From Planotetraspora sp. A-T 1434 (lineage in GTDB: Bacteria > Actinomycetota > Actinomycetes > Streptosporangiales > Streptosporangiaceae): a stretch of 64,000 nt of DNA. The notes under the pieces are model-generated. The model was not told the DNA's origin. It made no database searches and saw only the letters and a program-made list of their open reading frames with translations. The stretch lies in assembly GCF_025420585.1 (NCBI RefSeq), contig NZ_JAOEGB010000003.1, forward strand, positions 62,001 through 126,000, given 5' to 3'. Both the position numbers and the translations under genes were made by a program. Below, one piece after another: positions 20,903 through 28,622 of this stretch. Each line of letters starts with the position of its first letter. The first letter of the stretch is position 1.

Positions 20903-21607
20903 TCATCGTGCGCGGGTGGTGAGACCCCGGATGGTCAGGTCGACCAGCTGGCGGAGACGGGTGTGCAGAACCTCCGGGGCGGCCTGCTCCTGCGCGATGC
21001 CGGTCAGCGCGTCGACCAGCAGCACAGCGGCGTCGTGCGCCGACAGCGCGACGTCGAGCAGGTCGAGCTCGCCGGCGGCGGAGGTGAGGATCTTCTCCAC
21101 GATGGCGGTGTGCCGCTCCTTGAACGCGGCCGTGAGCTCCGGCGCGACCACGCCGGCCTCCGCGAGCATCTCCCCCCGGAACTCGGCCTCGACCGTCCCG
21201 ACGAAGAAGTCCAGTTTCACCGCGAGCGCGCCATAGAGCCGCGCCGCCACCGTGCCGCCCACCGTGCCGCCCACCGTGCCGCCCACCGTGCCGCCCACCG
21301 TGCCGCCCACCGTGCCGCCCACCGTGCCGCCCACCGTGCCGCCCACCGTGCCGCCCACTGTGCCACCCGCTGTGCCACCCACACGACCGGCCGCTTCGGC
21401 GGCGGCGAGCAGCCCGTCGAGCATCCAGGCGCCCATCGCCCGGAAGAGGTCGTCCTTGCCGCTGAAGTGCTGGTAGAGCGCCGGCCGCGAGACGCCGGCG
21501 GCCCGCGCGACCAGATCCATGGAGGTCCTGCGATAGCCGTACCGGCCGAAAACCCCGACCGCGGCGCTCAGGATCTGGTCACGCTTGGCATCCCTGGCGG
21601 CTGACAT
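20903..21607 (-). CDS. TetR/AcrR family regulator with expanded GGTV repeat
   Basis: This 234-residue regulator has a normal TetR helix-turn-helix at residues about 8-55, with RDQILSAAVGVFGRYGYRRT, LVARAAGVSRPALYQHF and SGKDDLFRAM. The C-terminal ligand-binding helices run from ARLYGALAVKLDFFVG to the end. Between the two lies a run of eleven GGT(V/A) units encoded by 12-bp tandem DNA repeats, about 44 residues that normal TetR proteins lack. It probably controls itself and the small membrane protein gene that overlaps its stop. An inverted repeat over its own start codon is the likely operator. Confidence 0.9.
   Translation of the reverse strand: MSAARDAKRDQILSAAVGVFGRYGYRRTSMDLVARAAGVSRPALYQHFSGKDDLFRAMGAWMLDGLLAAAEAAGRVGGTAGGTVGGTVGGTVGGTVGGTVGGTVGGTVGGTVGGTVGGTVAARLYGALAVKLDFFVGTVEAEFRGEMLAEAGVVAPELTAAFKERHTAIVEKILTSAAGELDLLDVALSAHDAAVLLVDALTGIAQEQAAPEVLHTRLRQLVDLTIRGLTTRAR
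21252..21383. repeat. 12-bp tandem repeat (11 units) inside TetR gene
   Basis: Eleven 12-bp units run from 21252 to 21383. The first eight are identical (GTGCCGCCCACC), and the last three carry one to three substitutions (GTGCCGCCCACT, GTGCCACCCGCT, GTGCCACCCACA). On the coding strand each unit encodes Gly-Gly-Thr-Val. The divergence at one end and identity at the other suggest recent copy-number expansion by slippage. Confidence 0.95.
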
Positions 21608-21640
21608 GCTGACAATCTATATGCGAAATGTCAGAATGTC
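21603..21640. promoter_or_regulatory. Inverted-repeat operator over the TetR start codon
   Basis: Arms GACATGCTGACA (21603-21614) and TGTCAGAATGTC (21629-21640) match at 11 of 12 positions when one is reverse-complemented, with a 14-base spacer. The ATG of the TetR gene (21605-21607) lies in the first arm. Position and symmetry fit an autoregulatory TetR site. Confidence 0.65.
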
Positions 21641-21709
21641 GATGGGCCAGTACGGCTCATACCGACTCCGCCGCCGGTGCCGGGCCACCTCGTGCGCGGT
21701 CGGCTCGTA

Positions 21710-23101
21710 TCAGTCCGTACGGGCGCATTGGGCGGACGGGGTGAAGAGCCAGCAGCCTCTGAGGTCCTGGGCCGCCCTGCCGGTGGTCGCGCCGGAGACG
21801 AGCGGCGCGATTCCGGCGCGTTTGCTGACCGGCGGAGCGAACGCCCAGCTCGGCGCGGCGGGTGAGGCTACCGGAGCGAGGGGCGCCAGCGGCCGTCCGA
21901 AGAGGTCGGTCGTCCGTCCCCGCCAGGGCGCGAGGCTCCAGGTCGAGATGGCCGATCGGGCCAGCGGCGGCAGAGGCAGCACACCGTGCGGGGCGCCGCC
22001 CGGGAGGATCCCCGGAACGTCGCCGGGCACACCGCCGTAGCCCCCGCTGGGCGCGCCTCCGTAGCCCCCGCTGGGCACGCCGCCGTAAATCCCGTTCGGC
22101 ACGCCTCCGTAGATCCCGTTCGGGACACCGCCTGCGGTGCCACCCGGGAGACCGTTGGGCGCGCCACCGTAGATGCCGTTAGGCGCGCCGCTCGGAAGGC
22201 CGAAGGTCGGCGAGGGCAGGACGGTCGGGGACGCCACGGCAGTCGGCGTGACCACCGCTGACGGCGTCGCCGTGGGGCTGGAACCGGCCGCGGGCGGCTC
22301 CGGGTCCTTGCCGCCCTTCGGGGTGTCCGGCTTCTTGCCGGGATCCTTGGCGGTCGGCTTCGACGTCGGTTCGGACGACGGTTTCGATGTCGGCTTGGAC
22401 GTCGGCTTGGACGTCGGCTTGGACGTCGGCTTGGACGTCGGCTTCGATGTCGGTTTCGATGTCGGTTTCGAGGAGTGCTTCGGGGTGGGGGACGGGCTGG
22501 GCGACGCGGTCGGCGTGGCCGTATCAGTCGGTGTGGCGGTCGGTGTGGCGGTGGGGGTGGCGGTGGGGGTGGCCGAGGCGCTCGGAGTGTCGGTGTCGGT
22601 CGGCTTGGCGGAGTGCGTCGGCTGCGGCGTCGACGTGTCCGGGTCCGCTGATTTCGCCGCCGGCGGCTCCGAATGAGGTGGCTGAGAGGCGGGCGGATCG
22701 GAGTGTTGGGGCGCCGCCGACGACGTCGGCCCGGATGTGTGGGAGGGGCTGTCGGTCGGCCTGTCCGTGGGCCCGTCCCCCGGCCTGCCGGAAGCGTCCG
22801 TGCCGGCCGAGGAGCCCGGGTCCGGACGGGACGAGGCGTCACTGTTCTGGGACGCCTCCGGCTCGTGGCCCGTGGGGCCGGTCGTGGCGGCGGGGCCGTC
22901 GCCGGGCGGGTCGAGGGTCACGGTGGCGGTGGGCTCGGGCGCCCCAGGGGCGACGTCGTCCCTGGGCGGGGGGACATCCACGCTGGGGTCCGCCATGGCG
23001 GCCCAGGGCTGGGCGATGATCGCACCGGTCGTCGCGGACACCGCGGCCAGGAGGAGACCGGAGACGAGGGTGGCGCGCCGGGAGGAGATGCGTGGGGTCA
23101 T
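21710..23101 (-). CDS. Secreted Pro/Thr/Ser- and Gly-rich repeat protein
   Basis: The 463-residue protein starts with a signal peptide (RRATLVSGLLLAAVSATTGA, with cleavage expected after AMA). A Pro/Asp/Ser-rich stalk follows. Then come TATPT repeats, about ten KPTS-type tetrapeptides (coded around 22352-22476), and a Gly-rich block of repeated GG-x-PNGIYGG and PSGGYGG units coded around 22030-22190. The C-terminal 110 residues are less repetitive, and two Cys (DLRGCWLF and SAQCARTD) close to the end could form a disulfide. Such a stalk is typical of wall-spanning or glycosylated surface proteins. It is the last gene of the four-gene operon; no known family is recognised. Confidence 0.8.
   Translation of the reverse strand: MTPRISSRRATLVSGLLLAAVSATTGAIIAQPWAAMADPSVDVPPPRDDVAPGAPEPTATVTLDPPGDGPAATTGPTGHEPEASQNSDASSRPDPGSSAGTDASGRPGDGPTDRPTDSPSHTSGPTSSAAPQHSDPPASQPPHSEPPAAKSADPDTSTPQPTHSAKPTDTDTPSASATPTATPTATPTATPTDTATPTASPSPSPTPKHSSKPTSKPTSKPTSKPTSKPTSKPTSKPTSKPSSEPTSKPTAKDPGKKPDTPKGGKDPEPPAAGSSPTATPSAVVTPTAVASPTVLPSPTFGLPSGAPNGIYGGAPNGLPGGTAGGVPNGIYGGVPNGIYGGVPSGGYGGAPSGGYGGVPGDVPGILPGGAPHGVLPLPPLARSAISTWSLAPWRGRTTDLFGRPLAPLAPVASPAAPSWAFAPPVSKRAGIAPLVSGATTGRAAQDLRGCWLFTPSAQCARTD
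22352..22476. repeat. 12-bp tandem repeats encoding KPTS
   Basis: Units of the form GTCGGCTTGGAC/GTCGGCTTCGAT recur in 12-bp phase through this interval, and the central copies are nearly identical. On the coding strand they give Ser-Lys-Pro-Thr. Confidence 0.85.
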
Positions 23102-23113
23102 GGATGGCTCTTC

Positions 23114-23147
23114 CTCGATCTATGGGCTGGCTCGATCTATGGGGTGG
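23114..23147. repeat. 17-bp direct repeat pair between two operon genes
   Basis: CTCGATCTATGGGCTGG (23114-23130) is followed at once by CTCGATCTATGGGGTGG (23131-23147), 16 of 17 bases identical. The TAG stop of the upstream membrane protein gene lies in the second copy. This is probably a tandem duplication. Confidence 0.7.
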
Positions 23148-23892
23148 GCCGTGGACCGGTGAGGGGCTTCCAGCCCGCCGCGGCGAACTGGGGCGTTCCG
23201 GGGAGAGCGGCGGCGGGCACGGCGGGAGGCGTGGGATCGGGGATGTTGACCCAGTCCCCCTGGTTCGTGCCACGCATGTGGGGGAGCCACTTCATGAGGA
23301 GGCTCATGGCGTAGGGGCTGGAGTAGACGGGGCCGGTGTCCGTGGTCCCCTTCGTCGCGGTCACCTGCACGAGGACGCACACCTGGACCTGGTCCTCGGC
23401 TCGGGCCTGCCACTGGACGCCGATCGTCTGCGTCCGCAGGGCCGCCCCCTCAGGCAGATCGCCCTCCGAGGGGAGGCCCAGGGTTTCCCGCCATCCGCGT
23501 ACGGCGGCGCGTGCTCCGTTGCGGGCGGCCTCCCGCTGCTCGGGCGGCGCGTAGAGGACGGCCGCCTGCTCGGCCTGGGCGGCGTCCAGCGTCCAGGCGG
23601 CCTCCAAGGCGGCCGCCGCCGCGGACACGGCTCCCAGCTCGGTGCGCGGAAACCCGATGGGATAACCGCCGTCGCCCTGGTGCCCGGTGGGCGGAGCCAG
23701 CGCGATGGCGTTCGCGACGCGGACGGGCGCGGGCGCCGGAGCCGGAGCGGGCCCCCGGAGTTGCACGACGATGACCACGATGGCGGCGACCACCGTCACG
23801 GCCGCGACCACGAAAAGCACCGTTACGCGGGGGCTCCGCCGTGGGGCGCTCAGGTCCCAGTCGAGCATCGGGTCCGGGGTGACCGTGCCCAC
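23137..23892 (-). CDS. Single-pass membrane protein of MinD/ParA operon
   Basis: The 251-residue protein has a cytosolic N-terminus of about 22 residues, a transmembrane helix VTVLFVVAAVTVVAAIVVIV and an alternating Pro-Ala linker. The outer domain of about 190 residues contains AVSAAAAALEAAWTLDAAQAE, YAPPEQREAARNGARAAV, QTIGVQWQARAEDQVQVCVL and GPVYSSPYAMSLLMKWLPHM. The topology (short tail, one helix, NTF2-like-sized outer domain) resembles accessory proteins of actinobacterial secretion or conjugation loci, without a firm family match. It starts with GTG overlapping the ATPase stop as TAGTG. Function unknown; physical coupling to the ATPase is inferred from gene overlap. Confidence 0.8.
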   Translation of the reverse strand: MGTVTPDPMLDWDLSAPRRSPRVTVLFVVAAVTVVAAIVVIVVQLRGPAPAPAPAPVRVANAIALAPPTGHQGDGGYPIGFPRTELGAVSAAAAALEAAWTLDAAQAEQAAVLYAPPEQREAARNGARAAVRGWRETLGLPSEGDLPEGAALRTQTIGVQWQARAEDQVQVCVLVQVTATKGTTDTGPVYSSPYAMSLLMKWLPHMRGTNQGDWVNIPDPTPPAVPAAALPGTPQFAAAGWKPLTGPRPTP

Positions 23893-24872
23893 TAGTTGCC
23901 CCGGTCGGGCCGCTGCCCGAACGCCTGTCCCGCGGCGGCGGCGAGGCGGAGGTACGCGCCACGGGTGGTAGGCCGCAGCCGGGAGAGATCGACCTCGGCG
24001 CCCTCCTTGAGATGCGGGTCGTACGGCACGCGGACGACGGCACGGCAGCGCGTCGCGAAATGCCGCTCCAGCAGCTCGACGTCGACGTGTGACTTGGGCT
24101 CCACGGCGTTCAGCACGACGATGGCGTTCTTGACGAGGCTTCCGTACCCGTGGGCTGTGAGCCAGTCCAGCGTGGCCGCGGCCGAGCTCGCGCCGTCGAC
24201 CGCGACCAGGCTTACCAGCACGATCTGGTCGGCCAGCTCCAGGGTCGCCCCCATGGCTCCGTGCAGCAGCCCTGTCCCGCAGTCGGTGATGCAGATCGAG
24301 TAGTAGCGCTCGATCAGTCCGGCGACCGTACGGTAGTCCTCCGCGTTGAACGCCTCGCTGACGGCCGGGTCGGTGTCGGAGGCCAGGACCTCCAGCCGGG
24401 CGGGCGACTGCGAGGTGAAGGCACGGGCGTCGGCATAGCGGACGATGTGGGGCGCTTCGGCGAGCAGCGTGCGGATGGTCGCGGCCGTTTCGGACTTGAC
24501 CTTGATGCCGAGAGTCCCCCGGTCAGGATTGGCGTCGATCGCGATCACCCGGTCTCCCCGAAGGGAGGCGAGCGTGTTGCCGAGGGCGGCGGTCGTCGTG
24601 GTCTTGCCCACACCGCCCTTGAGGCTCATGACGGCGATGCGGTGGTGGCCACTCGCCACGGGCGTCTGCGCCTGGGCGATCAGCGTGCGGCGCTCCAACT
24701 CGGCGGACGACTCCGCGGGGATGATCTTCCCCCCGGAGAGCTGGTAGACGAGCCGCCTCCACCCGCCCGCCGGCTCCGCACGCCGGTTGATGAGCAGATG
24801 CTCCGCCGTGAGGGGCACCGACTCGGGGAACTGGTCGGCCGGAACGGACACTGGAGAGTGGATCTCTGTCAT
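23892..24872 (-). CDS. MinD/ParA-like P-loop ATPase (EspI-like)
   Basis: The 326-residue ATPase has GGWRRLVYQLSGGKI near residue 37, then the deviant Walker A loop SLKGGVGKTTTTAALG near 84. Next are VIAIDANPDRGTLG with Walker A' and the switch region, ITDCGTGLLHGAM, and VLNAVEPKSHVDVELLERHF. The N-terminal WRR segment plus this P-loop form is typical of the MinD/ParA-like proteins associated with actinobacterial type VII secretion (EspI type). No core type VII gene is in the window, however. The start is placed at ATG 24872; an ATG at 24908 would add twelve residues. It likely couples ATP-driven positioning or regulation to the membrane proteins encoded on either side. Confidence 0.88.
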   Translation of the reverse strand: MTEIHSPVSVPADQFPESVPLTAEHLLINRRAEPAGGWRRLVYQLSGGKIIPAESSAELERRTLIAQAQTPVASGHHRIAVMSLKGGVGKTTTTAALGNTLASLRGDRVIAIDANPDRGTLGIKVKSETAATIRTLLAEAPHIVRYADARAFTSQSPARLEVLASDTDPAVSEAFNAEDYRTVAGLIERYYSICITDCGTGLLHGAMGATLELADQIVLVSLVAVDGASSAAATLDWLTAHGYGSLVKNAIVVLNAVEPKSHVDVELLERHFATRCRAVVRVPYDPHLKEGAEVDLSRLRPTTRGAYLRLAAAAGQAFGQRPDRGN

Positions 24873-24914
24873 GGCGAGGGGGGTCCTTTCACAGAGCACG
24901 GATGACATGGGCTG

Positions 24915-26684
24915 TCAGCAGGTGCGCCACCGCACCGTCGTGGTGCTCTCGCCGCGGGGTCCGCGCAGGACCAACGGAGTCGTGACGGGGGCGGGCACGC
25001 CGCACCAGTAGCGCACCCGGAGGGCGCGCACGCTGATCACGTCGGTGTGTCCGGGCTTCAGGGTGCCGCTGGACGGCTTGATGGCCAGACCGTGGGCCGT
25101 TATCCGCCACTCCAGGGGCTTGTCGGCCGCCGTCAGCGTGATGCTGCCCCGGCCGAAGTCGTCGAGCGTGACGACCGTCGGCACCTGTACGCCGCCGACG
25201 ACCTGGCTCTGCGGAGTGGGGCCGCCGCCCTGCACGGGCACGCTGGGCTGCGCGGTCACGCTCGCCCGGCCCGGAATGGCGGTCTGCCCAGGAATGGCGG
25301 CCTGGGTGACGGAGGACTCAAGAGAGCGCGCGGGCTCCCGTGTCTGTGCGGCCGGGCTCAGGAGGTTGATCCCCGCCAGTGTGCCCGCCGCGCCCGCGAC
25401 GACCACGATGACGATCCTGAGGGTGGTGGTGCGGATCAGCGCACCGGCCCTTGTGAACACCTCCGCGATCCGGACCGTGACCCCGATGCGGTGCAGACCG
25501 GACCTGTCGCCGAAGTTCCCCACGTCACCGAAGTGCCCATCGCGGACGTCGCGGTCACCGAGCTGCGTCGCCTCGGCGGCGTCAACCCCGCGGGCGAGGG
25601 CCTCACGCGCGTAGATCTGGGACATCAGCGCGTCATAGAGCGGGGTGTCGCGCCCCGAGGCAGCCGGCGGATCCGCCGGGTGCACCGGACCCTCCCCCGG
25701 CCTCGCTCTGCGCGGCCCCTCCGGAGCACTAACCGGACGCGGCCTCTCGGGAGGGCTTGCCGTACGAGCGCGGTCTGTGGGAGGCGGCGCGGAGGCGGGG
25801 GGCGGCGCGGGCCGCGCGGAGGCGGGAGGCGGTGTGACCACTCCCGAGGGCGGCGGCTTCGGCTTGGTCTCCTCGGGCGCGACCAAGCCGGCGTCGACCG
25901 GGGCGGAGAGCGGCATGCCGAACGACGACGGGGGCCGCTGGACGCGCGCCGGGACCGTGCCAACGTCGGGGAGCGAATCGAGGAGACGCCGCCTGACCTC
26001 GGGCGCCAGGGCGGCGATCGGGGGATGGGAGAGGATCTGCGGCACCGTGTAGCGGATGTTGATGGGCCGGTTGCACACGACGCACTTGACGATGTGAGAG
26101 AGCAGGGCCACCCGGGCGGCGCCAGAGTCGCCCGCGGCCCGCCCTCCGGGCTCGTCAGGGAACAGGTCGGACACCAACGGCACGAGGTCGGGACAGATGG
26201 GACGGCCGCGGGCGATGCCGTCCAGTCCGCTGACGAGGATCTCCACCACGTCCTGCGTACGCGTGACCAGCCTGCCGAGCTCGCGCACGGGCAGGGACAG
26301 GACATACGACAGATCCCGCAGCGGTAACTCGTGGCGGTACAGCAGGCGCAGCGTTTCGGCGCCGAGCGGATCGACGAGCGTCCAGGCGCGCCACACCGCG
26401 CCGCCGTCGGGGGCGCCGGGTCCCGGACCGGGCCGGTACCCCTCCCGGCCGCCGGAGCCGCAGGCGCGCCGCAGCACGGCCAGCAGCCACGCCCGGTCCG
26501 TCACGTGCGCGGGCGGAGCTTGGACGCTGCAGGCGCCCAGGGCGGCGCTGACCGCCGCGAGCATGCGGGCGCCGTCAAGGTGGTAGGAGGCGTAGTCCAC
26601 CAGATGAGCGCCGTGTTCGTTCACCCAGGCCATCCCCCGGCCGGGGTCGAGCGCGATGTCCCCCGTACCGGTGGGCGCGCTCAT
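24915..26684 (-). CDS. Membrane protein with sigma-4-like helix, ZAS-like zinc motif and outer domain
   Basis: The 589-residue protein seems to combine parts usually found on separate proteins. Residues about 95-155 (RAWTLVDPLGAETLRLLYRH, ELPLRDLSYVLSLPVRELGR) resemble the region-4 helix-turn-helix of ECF sigma factors. Residues 197-204 read H-I-V-K-C-V-V-C, the H-x3-C-x2-C pattern of zinc-binding anti-sigma domains. A Pro-rich disordered linker (about 245-345) follows. One membrane helix (about 421-443, LRIVIVVVAGAAGTLAGINL) leads to an outer domain of about 145 residues with two Cys and an Ig-like strand pattern. It is first in the operon, 42 bases before the ATPase gene. Signal transduction across the membrane is inferred, not shown. 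Confidence 0.78.
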   Translation of the reverse strand: MSAPTGTGDIALDPGRGMAWVNEHGAHLVDYASYHLDGARMLAAVSAALGACSVQAPPAHVTDRAWLLAVLRRACGSGGREGYRPGPGPGAPDGGAVWRAWTLVDPLGAETLRLLYRHELPLRDLSYVLSLPVRELGRLVTRTQDVVEILVSGLDGIARGRPICPDLVPLVSDLFPDEPGGRAAGDSGAARVALLSHIVKCVVCNRPINIRYTVPQILSHPPIAALAPEVRRRLLDSLPDVGTVPARVQRPPSSFGMPLSAPVDAGLVAPEETKPKPPPSGVVTPPPASARPAPPPASAPPPTDRARTASPPERPRPVSAPEGPRRARPGEGPVHPADPPAASGRDTPLYDALMSQIYAREALARGVDAAEATQLGDRDVRDGHFGDVGNFGDRSGLHRIGVTVRIAEVFTRAGALIRTTTLRIVIVVVAGAAGTLAGINLLSPAAQTREPARSLESSVTQAAIPGQTAIPGRASVTAQPSVPVQGGGPTPQSQVVGGVQVPTVVTLDDFGRGSITLTAADKPLEWRITAHGLAIKPSSGTLKPGHTDVISVRALRVRYWCGVPAPVTTPLVLRGPRGESTTTVRWRTC

Positions 26685-27302
26685 GAGCGGCGAGGGGGAG
26701 TCAGGGCGGTTTCCATGTCATGTTCGGCCAGAGCATCACTGCGACTATGGGGTCGCACTTGCCTATCTGGAAATTCTGATGCATACCGATACATAGAACG
26801 AGATCTTAGACTGACAGCCAACTGTTGGGAAGGAAAGGAACCAGGGACGTCATCACTCGATGATAAACATCAACAATCGCTATACGGCCCGTCCGAAACC
26901 CCGATTTCGCGGCGTAGACATCACCGTCCAAGGGCCTCTCTAGAGAGATTCGGACGGTCATGCCGGGATTTATGATCATACCGATGAGCTGCGACTACGC
27001 ACACCGGCTCCGAGGTGCCCGCCGACGCCGGACCAGTAGTGATTTCCATTCCGTACTTTGCCCAAACCTGCCGCCCACAACTCGACGTGAATGGCTTTCA
27101 TATCCGCGGCCGTTCGCTCTCCGGAGCATTTCCACACCCTTTCTGGAGGATTACCGGGACGCGAACGGCTACACCTCGTGATCCCGTTCGAGGAACTCCA
27201 GACGGTCGACACCCCGGCTCCCGGAGTGTCGTGCGAAAGCGGCGGCGGCCCGGAGAAGCCGCCGCGCAACCGTCCGGCCGCCTCCGTACGAACAAGCAAG
27301 AT
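26685..27302. other. Long intergenic region of lower GC between operon and photolyase
   Basis: These 618 bases lie upstream of both the leftward four-gene operon and the rightward photolyase gene. GC content drops visibly between about 26700 and 27000. A perfect palindrome CTCTCTAGAGAG lies at about 26936-26947. CCGTCCGAA (from about 26889) and TTCGGACGG (from about 26949) are inverted copies that could form a stem around it. Open frames here are short or continue from the photolyase frame without conserved features. Both promoters must lie in this stretch, but I cannot fix them. Confidence 0.5.
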
Positions 27303-28598
27303 GTGGAAACGGTCATCGTGCTGCTCACCAGAGACCTCCGGGTGCATGATCACCCGGCACTCGCGGAGGCGTGCGAACGGGCACAGCACGTCGTGCCGCT
27401 GTTCGTCTTGGACCCCGCCATCCGGCCCCGGCATCGCGCGGACTTCCTCCACGAGGCCCTGCAGGACCTCCGCTCCGCACTGCTCCAGCGCGGCGGAGAC
27501 CTGGTCGTACGGCAGGGCGACCCGGTGGCCGAGGCGATCAGGCTCGCGGGTGAGGTGTCCGCGTCCGCGATCTGGGCGAGCGGAGACGTCAGCGCGTTCG
27601 CCCGGCGGCGCGAGCGGCGGCTCGCGGAGGCGTGTGCGGCACACCGGCTCGACTTCCGGCTGTTCCCCGGTGTGACGGTGGTGCCGCCGACCGGACTGCT
27701 GCCCGCCGGAGGCACCCACTACCGGGTCTTCACCCCCTACTGGCGGGTCTGGTCCGAGGCGCGCAAGCGGCCGGTGCTCGACCCACCCGCGAAGGTCCGG
27801 CTCCCCGCCGGTGTCGACCCCGGACCGCTTCCCAGCGTGCCGCGGGAGCCGTACGGCCTGCTCAGGGGCGGCGAGACGGCGGGGCGGCGGCGTCTCGCCG
27901 AGTGGGTTGAGGGCGGCGGGCTGGCCGACTACGGCGACGGGCGCGACCGCGTGGCGGACCGCACGTCGCTGATGAGCGCCTACCTGCGGTTCGGCTGCGT
28001 GTCGCCGTCGGAGGTGGTGGCGCGGGCCGCCCGCCGGACCGGGGCCGAGGCGTACATCCGGCAGCTCTGCTGGCGGGACTTCTACTACCAGGTCGCGTAC
28101 GCGTTCCCCGAGTTGCCGAGACGCGACTACCGGCCGCGCGACGTGGACTGGAGGGACGATGAGCGGATCGCCGCCGCCTGGCGCGAGGGCATGACGGGCG
28201 TCCCCATCGTGGACGCCGGGATGCGCCAGCTCCGCGCGGAGGGGTGGATGCACAACCGCCTCCGGCTGATCGTCGGGTCCTACCTGACGAAGCGACTCAA
28301 GATCCATTGGCGGGTGGGCGTGGACCACTTCGACGATCTGCTCCTGGACGCCGACATCCCGAACAACTGCGGCAACTGGCAGTGGGTGGCCGGCACCGGC
28401 AACGACACCCGGCCGAACCGCATGCTCAATCCGATCCGCCAGGCCAGGAAGCTCGACCCGGACGGCGAGTACGTCCGGCGGTACGTCCCCGAGCTGGCGG
28501 ACCTCCCCCCGCAGGCCATCCATGAGCCGTGGAAGCACGCCCCCTCGGTGCGGGGCTATCCCGCGCCGATCTTCGGCGACGTGCCGCTCATCACGTGA
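27303..28598 (+). CDS. phr: Deoxyribodipyrimidine photolyase, class I
   Basis: The 431-residue flavoprotein starts VETVIVLLTRDLRVHDHPAL, the canonical first strand of photolyases. The antenna-domain part has VVPLFVLDPAIRP and GDLVVRQGDP. The FAD-binding part has RFGCVSPSEVV, QLCWRDFYYQV, VPIVDAGMRQLRAEGWMHNR, KIHWRVGVDHFDD and NCGNWQWVAGTGND, with the Trp electron-transfer residues. I chose GTG 27303 because it places the first strand at the N-terminus as in relatives; the same frame is open back to 27015 but that stretch is not conserved. It repairs cyclobutane pyrimidine dimers in blue light. Confidence 0.94.
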   Translation: METVIVLLTRDLRVHDHPALAEACERAQHVVPLFVLDPAIRPRHRADFLHEALQDLRSALLQRGGDLVVRQGDPVAEAIRLAGEVSASAIWASGDVSAFARRRERRLAEACAAHRLDFRLFPGVTVVPPTGLLPAGGTHYRVFTPYWRVWSEARKRPVLDPPAKVRLPAGVDPGPLPSVPREPYGLLRGGETAGRRRLAEWVEGGGLADYGDGRDRVADRTSLMSAYLRFGCVSPSEVVARAARRTGAEAYIRQLCWRDFYYQVAYAFPELPRRDYRPRDVDWRDDERIAAAWREGMTGVPIVDAGMRQLRAEGWMHNRLRLIVGSYLTKRLKIHWRVGVDHFDDLLLDADIPNNCGNWQWVAGTGNDTRPNRMLNPIRQARKLDPDGEYVRRYVPELADLPPQAIHEPWKHAPSVRGYPAPIFGDVPLIT

Positions 28599-28622
28599 AC
28601 TCACCTGACGCCGTGCCGGTGG

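Noticed and set aside
21252-21476. Rightward ORF made of PPTV repeats, antisense to the TetR gene
   Set aside because: It is the complement of the GGTV array and has no independent gene signals.
26960-27181. Short ORF before the photolyase gene
   Set aside because: No ribosome-binding site, unusual codon use and no recognisable sequence; it lies in a low-GC intergenic stretch.
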